Positions 1 to 15,000 of a stretch of DNA of 30,868 bases are shown here, one piece after another. A program made the position numbers and the translations under genes. The notes under the pieces are model-generated. The model made no database searches. It was not told the origin of the DNA and was given only the letters and a program-made list of their open reading frames with translations. Source of the stretch: Phoronis ovalis (lineage: Eukaryota; Phoronida; Phoronidae); contig JAOXYB010030177.1 in assembly GCA_028565635.1 (NCBI GenBank), positions 1-30,868 of the forward strand, written 5' to 3'. Position 1 is the first letter of the stretch, and every line of letters starts with the position of its first letter.

Positions 1-69
1 ATTGGAGGCCAAAACTGTACTACATCATCTCATACCTATACCCAGATAGTTTGCCGTACCCCAGCTGCT
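1..69 (+). CDS. PKHD1L1: Exon 1 of window (partial): end of an IPT/TIG domain
   Basis: Window residues 1-23. IGGQNC followed by QIVCRTP is the C-terminal half of an IPT/TIG domain with its usual Cys pair. The exon is cut by the window edge. The donor gtaagt starts at 70, phase 0. The following 874-nt intron is AT-rich; its ORFs lack any recognisable domain. It holds a weak inverted pair, GGTCTTAT at 698 and ATAAGACC at 800-807, and nothing else I can name. Confidence 0.85.
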
Positions 70-3000
70 GTAAGTGTCTTGAATATTCCTGGGGTGCCAT
101 AAATTAAAATTGTTGTTTTCCAAACGAAGTTGATATGTTACTACTAATTTCGTTATTATTTTTTCTATGTAAATCAAAATGAAATCTACTTACAGTAATG
201 TTAGACTATTGGAAATCTTGGAAGTATTGTAAAAGTTGACACTTTCTCCAATTTTGGTGTTTTCAATTGCTAAGATTCTGTAAGTGAAACTCCAGTATCC
301 TGTGTTAGTTGTCACACTTGTATCGTGGTAACAGGTGCTTTTGATTTTCTAACCACTAGCACTTTGATTTTATATGATTTTACTTGGGAAAAACAAATAT
401 CTGACCTTTTTATCATTTCAGTTAAAAGTTTATATTTAATGAATCACAGCCTTGTTATGGTTATAAATATTTGTAAAAAATCCATATTAATTTTTTTTCA
501 CACAAAATCAGTGCTTTCTGAAATCATACGGTACATCCTTCTTTTGAAACATTATTTTAAGAGTTTATCTAAAGTAAAAAAAGTTGTGACTTGACAATTT
601 GTTAATTTATAGTTTTAAAAATAATAAAATGAATATCCATGTATCATTCACTCATTTAAAAAAATAATAACAAAGCTAAAATATTAGTCAAATTTTCGGT
701 CTTATCACCAGACATTCATCACTTATCAGTCCTTGATGAAGTGACGGGAAGATGTCCACCTGATTACCATGTAATCTGTTGTGAATTAGAGATCTTGTAA
801 TAAGACCATGTTTTATTCCATGTAAGATTAAATTTTAGTCTATATTTATATTTTATTATTGTTTCACTTAACTAAGATATTATCAAAAGTCTAAAAATTA
901 AGTATTTTTTTTCATTTTCATTTTTGAAAATTTTCTGTTGCAGACCTCTGATAGTTCTGTACCTGTAGCTGTGGTTCAGGGTGCTGGTCAGCTTGATAGT
1001 CCATCTAACTTTACGTACAATGCTTCAATCTCTCCTGTTGTAACATCAATAAGTCAGACAAGAAGCAGTGTACTTGGTAAGTGATCAGTTTTAATAATCA
1101 TTGTGGTTTTGTATGTCAGAAGCACAAAATGCATATTTACCGTGTATCAATTTTTTTATCGGTCATCTCCTGTATCCACTGTGCAGCTATTTCTTCTTTT
1201 TTAGGTGGAGATGAGCTTGTTATTGATGGCATGAACTTTGTTGCTGATAATACAACAAACGTTAAAATCAACGACATAGCAGCTGAAATCACTGGACTTA
1301 GTGATACACAGATCAATATCACGTTACCTGCCAGTGCGGCTGGCCAATATGATGTAGTTATTGAAGATGCAGAAGGTTTTGCAGATCTTAGGTACAACTA
1401 AACATACAATGATATGTTTTGTAATACTTCTTCTTACAATATAGCTGGCAAATATTTTTCAGGTACAACTGGTAGAAGTTTTTCATCTCATCATTATGAA
1501 TAAATTTGCTAGCTAGTGTGATTTAACTGCAAATATCTTTAAAAGTTTTATTCACCTTTTAGTGTTTCAGGTAGTTTTAAAAAATTAATATTTTTACATC
1601 TGACATGAACAATTTTTTTTATTTTTCCAGTACAAACAGCATTCCAACAATAGAATATGTCTTGAGAGTAGATAATGTTTTCCCTCGTACTGGCTCTAGT
1701 GAGGGAGGAACAAGACTGACCATCACTGGTGAAGGCTTTAGTGATGTATTAGCATCAAACAGGGTAAAAGTTGGAGATGTTGACTGTGAAGTAGAGTCTG
1801 CAAATAATACCCACATCATCTGTATGAGTAAGTCTGGTGGAACCAGTCATCTTGTCGATAATTTAGGATATCATGCAGGTCAGTTTTTTGTAATGTTGCT
1901 GTGACAAAGGTTTATCATCACAACAGTTCCTATTTATTATAGGAGATACTAATACATGTAGAATGAACTTTTGCATATAGCAGATTTTTCTCACAAGATG
2001 ACGAATTACTACATAATTCAGGCAACGTGAAGATGAAAATCATGTTTCTACTAATTAACCTCTGTCTAAAAACTTTAAAATATTATTAATAAAATATGCT
2101 TGCTGAATTGTTATCCCTATCTTGGTTTTGCAATAAATAACTTGGAAGTAAATAACATTTTCAGAAAATTAATAATTCAGTTTTGATTACGTTGTAAACT
2201 TTAAACATAAGTGTACTTGTTTCAGCACTATAAACTGGTTTAATGAATAGTAAGTATGGTGCCAGTGTTAGAACAAATGTGTTTCTTCACGAATATTCAA
2301 TGTTACTACTAAGCTTTCAGACACAGTTCAGTTTAATCCATGACAGCACAATTAGTAAAATAAATGTAATACTTGTTTTATTTAGCATATGGTATTGGTT
2401 ATGCTTGGAATCCATCTGTATTGAATGTTGAAGTTGGTGATACAGTTGTTTGGCAATGGGATGCTCCATATTTGATAAAAACTGTTCGTTATAGTGTCCA
2501 ACAGACTGCCACGGCAGATGCTATGGAATATGATGGTACTGGGTTCAAGAGTGCAAGAACTACTCAAGGTATTTATAGTATTAGTTTTACATTGATGATT
2601 TGTCTTTGCAGTTACATGCTTAAAGATGTAGCTAAATATTGCATTATGTATAGCCATAATCATTTCTTTTAGACATTTTTACCTTCACATTTGACACATG
2701 GATAGTGCTCCCAAGGGCCATGTAGACAATTTTTCTTTTGGAAGAAACACATGGTTGTTTGTTTTAGTTATCAAGACCATTTTTGGACAATTTGCTTTTT
2801 TCTGGGAAAGAAACTGTCATCAATACATGAAAGGATCTGTTCAATATATATGTAGCAATTTACATTACAGCTAAGTGGAGAAAACACCTGCCACCACCAT
2901 AATTGCAATACTAAAGTATTATTAGAAATCTTGCAATCAATTTCAGGAAGTTATAAATACCAGTTCACTGCTACTGGGACTTACTACTACTGGAGTGATC

Positions 3001-6000
3001 AAGTTGATCAGAGTGGTAACATCTTCATGAGAGGAGTCGTCAATGTTGGCTCAAGATCTTCATATGCAAATGGAGTAACAGTGCAGATTGGAGAGTTTGA
3101 TGCTGAACATGACATATCCTCAGGTAAGTTAGATATAATTTCACTACATGAATATTATTTCTGTGACCTTTATATTCTCATAACCCTGCTGGTTGTACTG
3201 AGACAGGTATCAAAAGTTAAGTTTAAAGCCCAAAGAATAAAATCAGTTTTTAAATTATACATTTAACTAATTTTTTTCTTTTTAAATAAACTTTTTATTA
3301 TCTAATAGTTTTTTTCTAGAATCAATTTTTTTAGTTTTACAGTAGTAGTGTTATAATTAACACAGAACTGTCAATTCTAAGGACGTATATTAGCATACCT
3401 GTATTAATGGATTATTAAGCATCATTTATTGTGTTATAGGTGTTTCTGATCCTGTTGACAGTAGTTCATGCCCTGGAATGACTAATCAGCTTAGTGGATG
3501 CAGTGTTGGTCAACCAACAGGAAGTGACCCCAACAGTTTTGACTTTGGCTACTGGGAATGCAAGACTCCAACTATTACATCCATCTCTCCTAATTCAGGT
3601 AATGGATAATATTGTATCAAATTTGATTTGCTACATGACAAAAAGTTCAAGCTTTCAACATCATGATGTCTTCATCATTACTGTCGACATGTGAATGGAA
3701 TTATTGTTTGCTGGATCTTGATTTTATATTCTCTTATGGTTCGTGCTTGATTTATATTCAAAACAACTTGTATCTAAGTTTGAACAACACTCACATTTTT
3801 GAATTGAAATTCAATAATATGTAAAAATGCTTTGTCTCGAAACAGATTATCTTTTATCACCGTCTTATTACCCGTTCAGGATAAGTTATTCATATATTAC
3901 ACTTTGAGTCTAATTTTGGGCAGTTTAATGGACTTTTTTTGTCTAATAATGTGTACATTTTTGGAAACTTAAGGTATTAACTTAAGGATTATGAAAAATC
4001 AGTTTAATTACTTATCTATCACATGATTATGTAATCAGTAAGGGAACTGTTTTGGGTAAAAACTAATGTTTTTCAAAACGTAAACTTCAAAAAAAATATG
4101 TCCAACCTCTGCAGATACTAAGCCAAAATTTGGACAAAATTAACTGCCAACTAGCAATTCTAATAGTGTGTCTTATCCATTATGTGTAGACTTCTTCAGA
4201 ATTGCTTTTGTTCTCTTATTGGCACTGTATGACACTTTTTGTGTTTCTTATTTTTAGGACTAAGTATTACTGACATTGTAATCACTGGAACAGGTTTTAG
4301 TGGCACAGATTGCAAAAATGAAGTCATGGTTGGAGATTTTAACTGTGCAGTAACGGCTGCTACCTCAACAAGTATCACATGTAATGTTGATACTCTGGGA
4401 TCTACTCCAGCTGATAACATGGATCTGGGTGTATCTCAGGTGAAACATATAAAGCTGAAACTTGGCAAAAATATCTTTAATAATAAATATATGTCTACTA
4501 AAACAAGTCTCAAATTGTTGAAATTTTGCTTAGTTGAAAAGATATGAATTTTTGAAGTTTAAATGTCAGAATTTTGTTGATTTTGATCTAACCCTTAAAT
4601 TTTAAAAACTCATAACTTTTCAATAAAGCAAAATTTTATAAATTTGAGACACCCTTTTGTAGATATATATGTATAGCTTATCTGTGCAAAGTTTCAAATT
4701 TGTAGGTGCATCGGTTTTTTGGCCTAATTTTTTTCAAAAAATTAAATTTGAAAGACACATTTTTGTCAGTAAAATGGCTTTTATCAGCCCATGTGAGTGA
4801 ATTCAAATTATTTCACATCAGGATTTGTAAACTTTTGGAGTATTAACTTTTTCAAAATGTGTACTTTTATATGTCTATCTCTTCATTTTAATTAATAAAA
4901 CATAGATTGAATTACATATACACCTCTTTGTATCTTGAGCCCTTAAAATGTGTATAATTGAAGGCTAACTAATTGCAATTAAAAAAGAACCATGCTGAAC
5001 AGATTTGTTTTTAAATGTTTGAAAGGAATTTATCTAATTTATTTTAAGTAGACAAACTGGCACTATGATGATTCAAGTTCAGCATAATCTGTAATCCGGC
5101 AGGGATAATACATTTTTTCTATTCTCTTAAGTGTTCTGCTCATGGTATCTAAAACTGGTGAATGCCATCCATTCTTAAAAGAAACATCAGTGACCAGCAG
5201 ATGCCTTTAAAGGCATTTTTAAATAGGACTAAATTTGCTGACTGAATTAGAGTTATGTTATTATCTTTCAAAAATTTTACTGTACTCGATTTCTATACAC
5301 ATATGTTATATAAATACATTTAGCAATTTGTACTTTTTTAGTGGGTACAAGTGAGAGTTAACAATCTTGGTTATGCTATCAATACTGACTCTAGTGTGGT
5401 GGGAAGAACATATGCTCTTTTACCTCACGTGGCCAGTATTTCTCCAGTTTCTGGTTCGACAGCTGGTGGCACCAAGCTAACGATAACTGGCAATGGATTT
5501 AAAGGTAAGCAAATTTCTTAAAGTTTAGTTTGTTGGTTTTGGACGTAAGAAAAAAATTGAACTATCAAGGTTTTTAACAAATTGCATTAAAAGAAAAGAC
5601 TCACAAATTGCAAGCTTGGGATATTTATGAAACCTTCCTGGAAAGTTTCACTTTTTTTATATTGTTTGGTAACAATTTCTGGCTAATAATAATAAGTCTT
5701 TGTAATGTCTCTAAATATACATTCAAATTGTATGTTAACATGTAATTTTAAATTTTTAAATTGTGACAGTTGGCATAAGTACACTATTGCACAAGGTTGA
5801 CACTACATAATTATATAGTACTGGAATATTATGTTTTGTAATGTCAACATATACTTTCTGGTAAAAACAATAAAATTCCTGAGATCATTGCAATGTTTTA
5901 AAAAATGAAATTTGAATTCGGGCCTATTTGCCAGTGGAATTGTGTGATTTATGAGTATGTTTGGTACTAACACGATTTTCTTGAAATCAGTATGGTCAAG

Positions 6001-9000
6001 ACTACACGGAAAATTAACTGGTTGTGTATGCTCTCATATAGATAATAGTGTGGGGAATGTTGCTGTATTGTATATTTGCATGAACATTATAAGGTATTTC
6101 AGTGGAGTTTGATGAGACATCTAATGGTGTACTTAGGCAAATGTCATAGAGTAGCAGACAGCAGCCATTTTGCATAATTCTAAATATTTGATAACTTAAA
6201 AATCTTAACTTTGTTTCATTTTACAGGAGCAGAGCGTGTTTATATTGATGCCATAGACTGTCACATTGAAAATGTGACCTATACAGAAGTCATATGCATC
6301 ACTCAGCCCTCTCTGGCAGTCACTGGCATTGTCACAGTAGAGATCTTTAGTGGACAAGTTTTCATGACTAATTGCTCATCCCCAGGAGCCTGTGACTTCG
6401 AGTATGCTGTTGCTAGTACACCTACAGTGTCAAGTAAGTTTCTAAAAGTTATATAAATGTAGTTTAGCTTCACTATAGCAGTTCATATATTAAATAGTAA
6501 TATATGCTGTTTAAATAGCACAATGTGATATGTTTATATGCACTTACAATTACATTATAATACTAATGAAAACTAATAAAAGAAAGCATCTATTTATAGC
6601 AGTAGACAGTTAGGCTTAAAGGGAGTTTATATTCAAGGATGCATATGGTAGATAAATGCTTACTGGTAGTTATACTTGATTACAAATTGATTTATGCTTT
6701 ATTAAAAAATGTAAAACTACATGATTTTTTAGGTTTATTAAAACTTTTAAAATATTTTGTATTCTTTACAGGTGTCTCCCCTGATGAAATATCTGGTGCA
6801 TCAAGCAATCTCACAATCAATGGCACTGGATTTGGTACAACATCTGGGGATGTCACAGTGACAGTTGGTGGTATAGACTGTACCGTGACTTCTGTAAGTG
6901 ACTCCCAGATAATATGTGAAATAGCCTATGTTCCAGTGGGCCACCAGCCTCTGAAAGTCCACATAGCTGGTAAAGGCAATGCTGATCAGTCTGTTTCTAC
7001 AATTTTTAGTTTAGCAGTTATTGATGGAATTTCACCAGAAGGTGGGAGTACTGAAGGTGGTACATTGATCAGTATTGCTGGTAATGGATTTGTTGATGGC
7101 TCCACTACGGTTACCATTTCTGGCCAATCATGTGTCATTGAATCTGTCTCCTTGTCAGAGGTCATCTGCAATACCCCAGCTGGAGGCTCAGAAGCAGCTA
7201 CTGTTGCAATTCGATCGAACAATAGAAACTATGCAAACCAGGCTTTTAATTACACCGATACTTTAACCCCAGTCATTACTGCAACCAGCCCTGATACAGG
7301 TAACAGTGGTGATACTGTCACCATTGATGGATCTGGTTTTGGTACAGCTGCTGCTGATATTACTGTGTTTATTGATGATGCCGAGTGTGCAGTGGTCAGT
7401 GTAAATGATGCTCAAATTACCTGTACAGCCTCTGATCATCGATCAGGAAATTTTTCCATCACAGTTAATATTGCTGGTAAAGGAAATGCTGCTGGCATGA
7501 TGTTCTTTGAGTACACCTTGGAAGTAACAAGCATCTTACCAACATCAGGTAGGTACTACATTATTAAACCATAAGTCTTTAAGGTAATATCTTTTTTTGA
7601 TTAACACTCCTTTCAATATTTTAGCTCAAAAGTGAATCTCAAGTTTCTCAACTTCCGGCCTATTAACCTCCACATTTCCATATTAGTCTGCTTTTATTAC
7701 CACTTGAAGATGGTGGAAAGACAGTTCTTGTAGTATAATATCTCTCTTGTCTGGTATTAATGCTAACTACTACACAACAACTAGATATATGTACATTCTT
7801 TGTAAAATTCAGGCCTGTTAGAATGATTATTAACTTCAGTTTGAATTTAGCATTAGTTTTAACCTCCAAGAATATTCCTTCAATTCTGGAATACATTTGA
7901 ATAAAGCTGCTTCTCATTTAGGAACTTTTGATTTTGAGAGATTGTCAGTTTGTTACCGCCACCAGAGGTCTCTAACACTGCTGAAGATGTGATGATATCA
8001 AAAGCTTGAAACTTTGTTCAGTAATAGACTTTTTGCATGTATTTTATGGAGCCACCAGTTCGGATCCCAAATCTTCTTAGCATGCAATGTTCTGTGAATA
8101 AATGGTGCAGAGAACTGTGTCATTGTTCATTCACTAAATGCAGCATGCTGGAAACTGTTGGGTTTGCAACCAGCATCTCATTTAATTGTGTGCAAATAAC
8201 ATTATTTAACTACATTGTTCTGCATATTTGGTCTGTTGTAATCTTATTTCCTAGATACCTAAGTATTAATAGTGTTTTAACATTATTATATTTTAATTAT
8301 TACATTTACAGGTAGTTTTGGAGGAGGCCAAACACTTACAATCAATGGTGCCGGTTTCCGTGCTATAGGATCACTTGTTACCATCTGTAACATGACATGT
8401 CAAGTCAGCGAACCAGCTACTGCATCTGAGATAACATGTACTACTCCTGCAGATTTACGTAAGCTCTTTCATTGGTTAATGATATGGAATGATGTTAAGA
8501 AGCAGTTTAAAACACATCATGGAATATTATGAGTATTTCAATCAGACTTTATGAGAAATGCCTGCAAAAGGTTTATACCTGTTGTAATTGAGAAACAATT
8601 TCAGGCAAGGATTTCTTGGAAAATTCCTGCTATTAATGTTTATAGGACGTAAATGAAAGTAACTTTGTTTAAGCTCGAAAAACAGTTGTCACCTGTTCAA
8701 AATTCCATTTACAGTTATTTTATGATGAAATAAAGGAATAGCTCATTGTATGTAACAAAACAAGCATTTCTACCTTGCTAACATAATTTATGTTAACATC
8801 ATGCTAACAAAATTTATATAAATTATTGTTGATACTCTTTTATTAGAACCAACCAGTAGTGCAAATGTTTGTGGGGTTGATGTCACAGTAGCTGGTGAAA
8901 CAGCTGCGAGCCCAACTGACTATACATATGACAGGAGTATAACACCGACCATTACCAATGTTGATCCAAGACGAGGAGGAACAATGGGTGGAACAAGTAT

Positions 9001-12000
9001 CACTATTACTGGTACTGGATTCAGGTGAGTATTTCTTTTTGATCATTGATATCATTTTCCAGTTGTTACAATGCATACTAGTATATAACTTGTGAAATTT
9101 GTTTTTTGGATCAGTAAGTTGAATTTCTATATGACTCACAATTTCTTTGTCATGACAGCAGGTTCCTCTTCATTTTTAAATCTTCCTGCATTTCCATGAA
9201 GTGTTTACTTATAAGGAATTAAGACATACAGTCATGCATTAAATAACAGAAATGTATAATTGTGTGAATATATTCTTGAACATACACTTTTCATTTTTAC
9301 TGGTTATAACATAACAGTTATTAAACAACTTCTCAGTATCCATACTCTGTTGCTTCTTAATAATTCACAGTAACACTGCTGCTGACAATGTGGTAACTAT
9401 CGGTGGATCAAGCTGTAATATAACATCTGCGTCTACCATGCAAATAGTCTGTGAAACAGATATGAGACGTCCTTCAATTTTGACCAATGTAATTGTAGCA
9501 GTTAGTGATAATGGGGTTACGCCAGTGGTAAGTTTTCTGATTATAGTTTCGTATTTTTTTTCACTTGTGTGATTTAGGTGTCTAAGTACCTGTCCATGAC
9601 TACAAGCACATTTATTATTATTTTACTGCTTTGTTTTAATTTTTTGTATTTCTTATGCCAATAGTAAAGCATAATGCTATTCATTCAAGACAGCTGGCAA
9701 TGTGTGTTATTTTATTAGTTTTTTGTAAAAACTTATTGTACTTTTTTCAAATAGAGATTTGTTGAAACTAAAAGCACAAAACAGCTTCAGGTTTTATCTT
9801 ATCAATAATGGACGATCCTGTGTTAAAACCTGAAAGCTCTTTTGTGCTTAAAAGTAAGATTCAGTTGACTAATTTACATTTGATACAGTTCCACTGAATC
9901 GATAAAAACAAGAGGAACCTTTTTGCTGCTAGAACATTATGTTTACATTACTTTAGGAATCTGCATCAGAATTTTATTACATTGATCGCTGGTCTTCACC
10001 ATTCACTTGGGGAGGTCTACCACCACCGGCTCAAGGGGACTTTGTGGTTATTCCACAAGGAGAAATCATCTTATTGGATGCTGACACTGAAATTTTGAAA
10101 ATGTTACTCATTCAAGGTAAAGTTCATTGGTTTGAAACGTTTTGGAATCTGTAAAGTTTTATAGCATAGATAAGAAACCAGTGTTATGAAAGGGGAAATA
10201 AATGCANNNNNNNNNNNNNNNNNNNNNNNNNNNNNNNNNNNNNNNNNNNNNNNNNNNNNNNNNNNNNNNNNNNNNNNNNNNNNNNNNNNNNNNNNNNNNN
10301 NNNNNNCAACAGCCAAAAATGTAGATTTGTTACAGTATCTGTTATTTTTAGCCAGATTATGCATCTCTTACATTTAGTGACATAGTACAAGTAAAAAACT
10401 TGGCATACTATAATTCTAATTTGTATATTTTAAAAATTGTTACATAAAAATCAGGTGCATTTAGCATTTTGTAAAATAATGTAAATACACCAACATATTA
10501 TCACCATATTATCACCATATTACAGATATAAAGTTATTGACCACATCTGTTGTTCTAAACAGTTTTTTGTCATTCAAATGTCCCCTATTTCAGGTTCTTT
10601 GATATTTGATGAAACTGATGTGGAATTAAAGACGGAAAACGTTTTGATCACAGATGGAGGACTGCTTCAGGTTTAACATTATAACAATATAATGATATTA
10701 AATAACATTAACAAAAACAAGATTCTTTCTAGAAAAATCAAAACTGAAAACAACTAAAACCACTGACAAATAATAAACTGATGCATTTGAAGGTTGCAAG
10801 TAAAAATACAATTTCATAAAGGTTACTCGGGTATCTGTTATTTGCTTGTGGTATGTGGTAAACTTCGGTTAGAGTGTCATTGAATACTACCAATCAGATC
10901 CATTTACACCTTGTCTTCCATTAGGTTGGTACAGAAGCAGAACCTTTCCAGCACAAAGCTATTATTACTTTGTATGGTAACTTGAGATCAAAGGAGTTAC
11001 CAATCTATGGCACCAAAACATTGGCTGTTAGGGAAGGAACATTAGATTTGCATGGTGAGTATTGTAAATAACAGCAAACTTACCTAAAGCACAATAGTAT
11101 TGAACATGAAAAGATGAAGCTTTTCAAAGATAGTTTTAGAGTGTTGTAATTAGGATGCAAAAAAAATTATAATGTTTTCATAAAAATTTGTTATGGTTAT
11201 GCATAATATCATAACATTTAGTATATTATATTGCATGTTGTTTTTAAAAGAATTACATATTAATTATTAATTCGTAATTTTGGATAATTGACAGAGTTCA
11301 TTTGATCTCAATAAGTTCTAAATACTGCTCTGCTGATCACACCTCTCCCCAAGATTGAGGATGAACGTCCAGGAGATACCTTCAAGTGGTAACTGAAAGG
11401 GTTGATACTTTGTGCAGGTTGAATTTGTCATTTGTACCACTACACAATTCTCTGTATTGCTGTAACTATTTTCTAATATATTTAATTATAACAAAAGCAG
11501 CAATTTTTATCCAGGCTTTAATTATGAGATTATACTAGTAATTACACACTTTAATGCTTACAGGACGTCCTAGTGCTATGACATGGACAAGATTGGGTGC
11601 AACAGCATCAGCAGGATCCAATCAAATAGTTCTGGAGGCAGCAGTTGATTGGCAGGTAGTACATTTAAATAAGTTAAATAATATCTTTCTAAAATATATT
11701 CAGTTGTGTTTTACAAGTATCAAAATAGGTAACATATGTAGTAATCAGGGTTTTTATTGTTTATGATGCTTTAAACAGTTTTTGATAGAAACCAAATCAT
11801 TTATCTACAGCAACAGTATGGGATTATAAAGAATTTGCATTTTCACAGGGTGAGACATTAAAGGCAAAATGTATTGTGAATGCTTTGAAGAATATATTCC
11901 CTTTGTGTTGCCCTGTGTACCATGTCTGATAGTAGAACAAGGTAATACTTTCAATACAAATGAAAAATGGTTGAAAAATAACAAATGAATTATTGCCTTC

Positions 12001-15000
12001 AGGTGGATGACTACATCATCATAGCAACTTCTGGTACTAGACACACTCAGAGAGAAAATGAAAAGAAACGGATCACTGCCATATCCCTAGATGGTTTGAC
12101 TTTGACTTTGAACACTCCTTTGGAACATGAACATTTAGGTATAACAGAAACATATGCTCCGGGAATTTCTCTAGAAAAAAGAGCTGAAGTCGGTTTATTA
12201 ACCCATAATATTCTAGTGAGAGGATCGAGGGACATGTCTTGGGCGGAGCCAATACCTGCTTGTGAAGACGGATTTAATACAGGTATGTAATATTATAAAG
12301 TTCCTGGAAAACACACCAATTATAAGGTCCATTTTTGTTCTGGTCATCACCACAGTATTTAAGGTAGATATAGAAGCTCCATAGAATCTATATAATTCTA
12401 TAGAACATTTTCGTAAGGGTATAATTCCTACCGTGCACGAACATTTTTGTCTGAAGCTCTTGCTTTGCATTACCATATTTTTACATCATTCAGAATTTGT
12501 GCTCTAACTGATCACTGAGATCTACGAATTTGTCTCACTGTTACTGCACTGTACAGAACAAAATGAAAAAGTACAGTTGTGTGTAGTTCGTTTTACACCA
12601 ATTACTCATATTTCAGGTGAATTTGCCACGCAGACATGTTTCCAGGGTCGCTTTGGTGAAGAAATGGGAAGTGATGAATTTGGTGGAACCATTATGTTTC
12701 ATGCAGCTAGACCAGATGAAAATTTGGTGACAGGTACTTATTTTTTCTGCAGATAAGGTTAATTTGGTTTGATAGGTGGGCTTTGTTGTTAAAATGATGT
12801 TCAAAGTATCTATGCAGTGCCAAAGGTGTTATGCTCTAAATAATTTCTTTTAAGAGTGTATACATGGAAAGTACCATTTGTGGGTCAGAGTAACTTATCA
12901 CTGATATGGAAATAGTCAATATAAACCTCATGAAGAATATAGGTTTATTATAGAAATGATGAAATCATGCATTTCATATTTAAAGGATTAAAACTCTATT
13001 TTAATAATAATGATACTTTCCAAAAGTATGTAAAAAAAATTATTATTTGTTGCAGGTCGCATTGAATATGTAGAACTCAATTATGTTGGTCAAGCTTTCC
13101 GATTGGGTCGCTACCCTATACATTGGCATCTTTTGGGTGATATGTCCCATTCTTATGTGCGTGGGTGTGGTATTCATGAAACATTTAACAGAGCAGTGAA
13201 CATTCATAACACCCATAATCTTTTAGTAGAACACACTGTTATTTTCAATGTCATGGGTGGCGCATTCTTTTTGGAAGATGGTATTGAAACTGGAAACACC
13301 TTTCAGTATAATTTAGCCATTTTCGTCAAAGCAAGTACAAGTCTGTTGAATGATGACATTACTCCTGCTGCTTTCTGGGTAACCAATCCAAATAACACTG
13401 TACGGCACAATACCGCAGCGGGAGGTACTCATTTCGGATTCTGGTATCGTATGCATGAACATCCTGATGGCCCTTCTTTTGATCCAAACGTCTGTCAGCG
13501 AAAAGTCCCTGTTGGGGAATTTTCAAACAACACAGTCCATTCACAAGGATGGTATGGCTTATGGTTATTCCAGAAATATTTTCCTATGGAGGGTGGTAGT
13601 TGTTCTTCCACGACACCAACACCTGGAGTCTTTAATTCATTAACAGTGTGGAATTGTGAACGAGGTGCAGAGTGGGTTGAAGGCGGTGCAATTCAATTCC
13701 ACGATTTCTTCCTCGTAGCCAATGAAAAAGCTGGAATTGAAGGAAAACTTATTAAACAATCAGACAGCGTTTTATATACAGACAATGGACCTTTGATTAG
13801 TAATACTGTTATTGTTGCCAACAATGGTGCTAGTGGACTATGTACAAAACATGGTATAACACTGCCATGGAGTCCTGGCCTGTCTGTTAAGAATGTAACA
13901 TTTGTTAACTTTGATCGAAATTCCTGTGCAGCTATTGGTGCTACTCGTATTCAAGGTATGATTGATGTTTTCACTTATTTATTTACAAAAGTATCATGTT
14001 GACATATACATATTTGAAGGCGTAACTGTTTTTTTTTTAGAGATGTTATAATTACTTTATTTTTCCTCTCTGATGCAATGTGACTTTTAACACAAAATAA
14101 CTATAAAATTCCTTAGTTAGCCACTTATTAGTTCGTGCCAAAAATATATATTTCTATAGGGTATTTAATGCCTCACTATCAAATATGAATTGCAGGCACA
14201 TGCTCAAACCTGTGCGGTGGTTGGGAATATAACTTTGAAGGTATTACGTATATAAACTCTCCTACGAAAGGCATGTTTGCATGGGACCATGAAGCTGTAC
14301 TCAGAGATATGGATGGAACTCTCACAGGAAATGCAGGTTATAGAGTAATTCCCACAATGGGTACGCTCCCGTCTGGATGCCTTGATGCTCCAGAATTTGG
14401 TACAGCAGGCGTTGCGATGAGCCTTTGTCCTGTGGATGCCCATTTTGTTCGTGTTGGTATGTAATTTTTTTCCATTCTTTAACAGTGTTGATTTAATTAA
14501 CCTCTTTATGATGAGTTGGGCATTTATAATTAAAATAAAACTATCCTAACCATATTAATGTATTTGACACATGTTACTAACTGTAATATCTCAGGCATCT
14601 ATTGTTTAAACATGTATATGTCTTTGATGTACATATTGTACAATGCTGTCACACAAAATAAAACATTTCATTGAAAGACATACTTTATTGAATTAGAATT
14701 TACTGTGGTTGGTTGTGCAACACAGGATTTGTGAAATAATTTCTTGAAAGTATTGATACCCTGTAGAAGTAGGTGCTAATGTTATACTGAAGCTGTTCAA
14801 TGTACAAATGGTATTTTGTTTCCATTTATTTATAAATAATTCTTAACATATATATTACAATGTATATATTAGTTTGGTATGCTACCTTGGAGATTTACTA
14901 GTTGTTACACTATGTGAAGTATTTGTGCCACAAGTGTTCTTCTGAATGTCAAGGTGTATAAGATACTGCTTGTTTAGAAAGAAACTCTTGTATGTTGTAG

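Noticed and set aside
325-594. 89-codon ORF in intron 1
   Set aside because: Low-complexity, hydrophobic AT-rich translation with no domain, inside a well-bounded GT-AG intron.
698-807. Possible small element bounded by GGTCTTAT and ATAAGACC
   Set aside because: Only about 8-10 matching bases, with no target-site duplication evident; expected by chance in AT-rich DNA.
7663-7917. Antisense 84-codon ORF in intron 11
   Set aside because: No domain, start context or splice partners; ordinary chance ORF.
8037-8315. Sense 92-codon ORF running to the exon 12 acceptor
   Set aside because: It is intronic, its frame does not match the exon 12 reading frame, and it has no recognisable domain.
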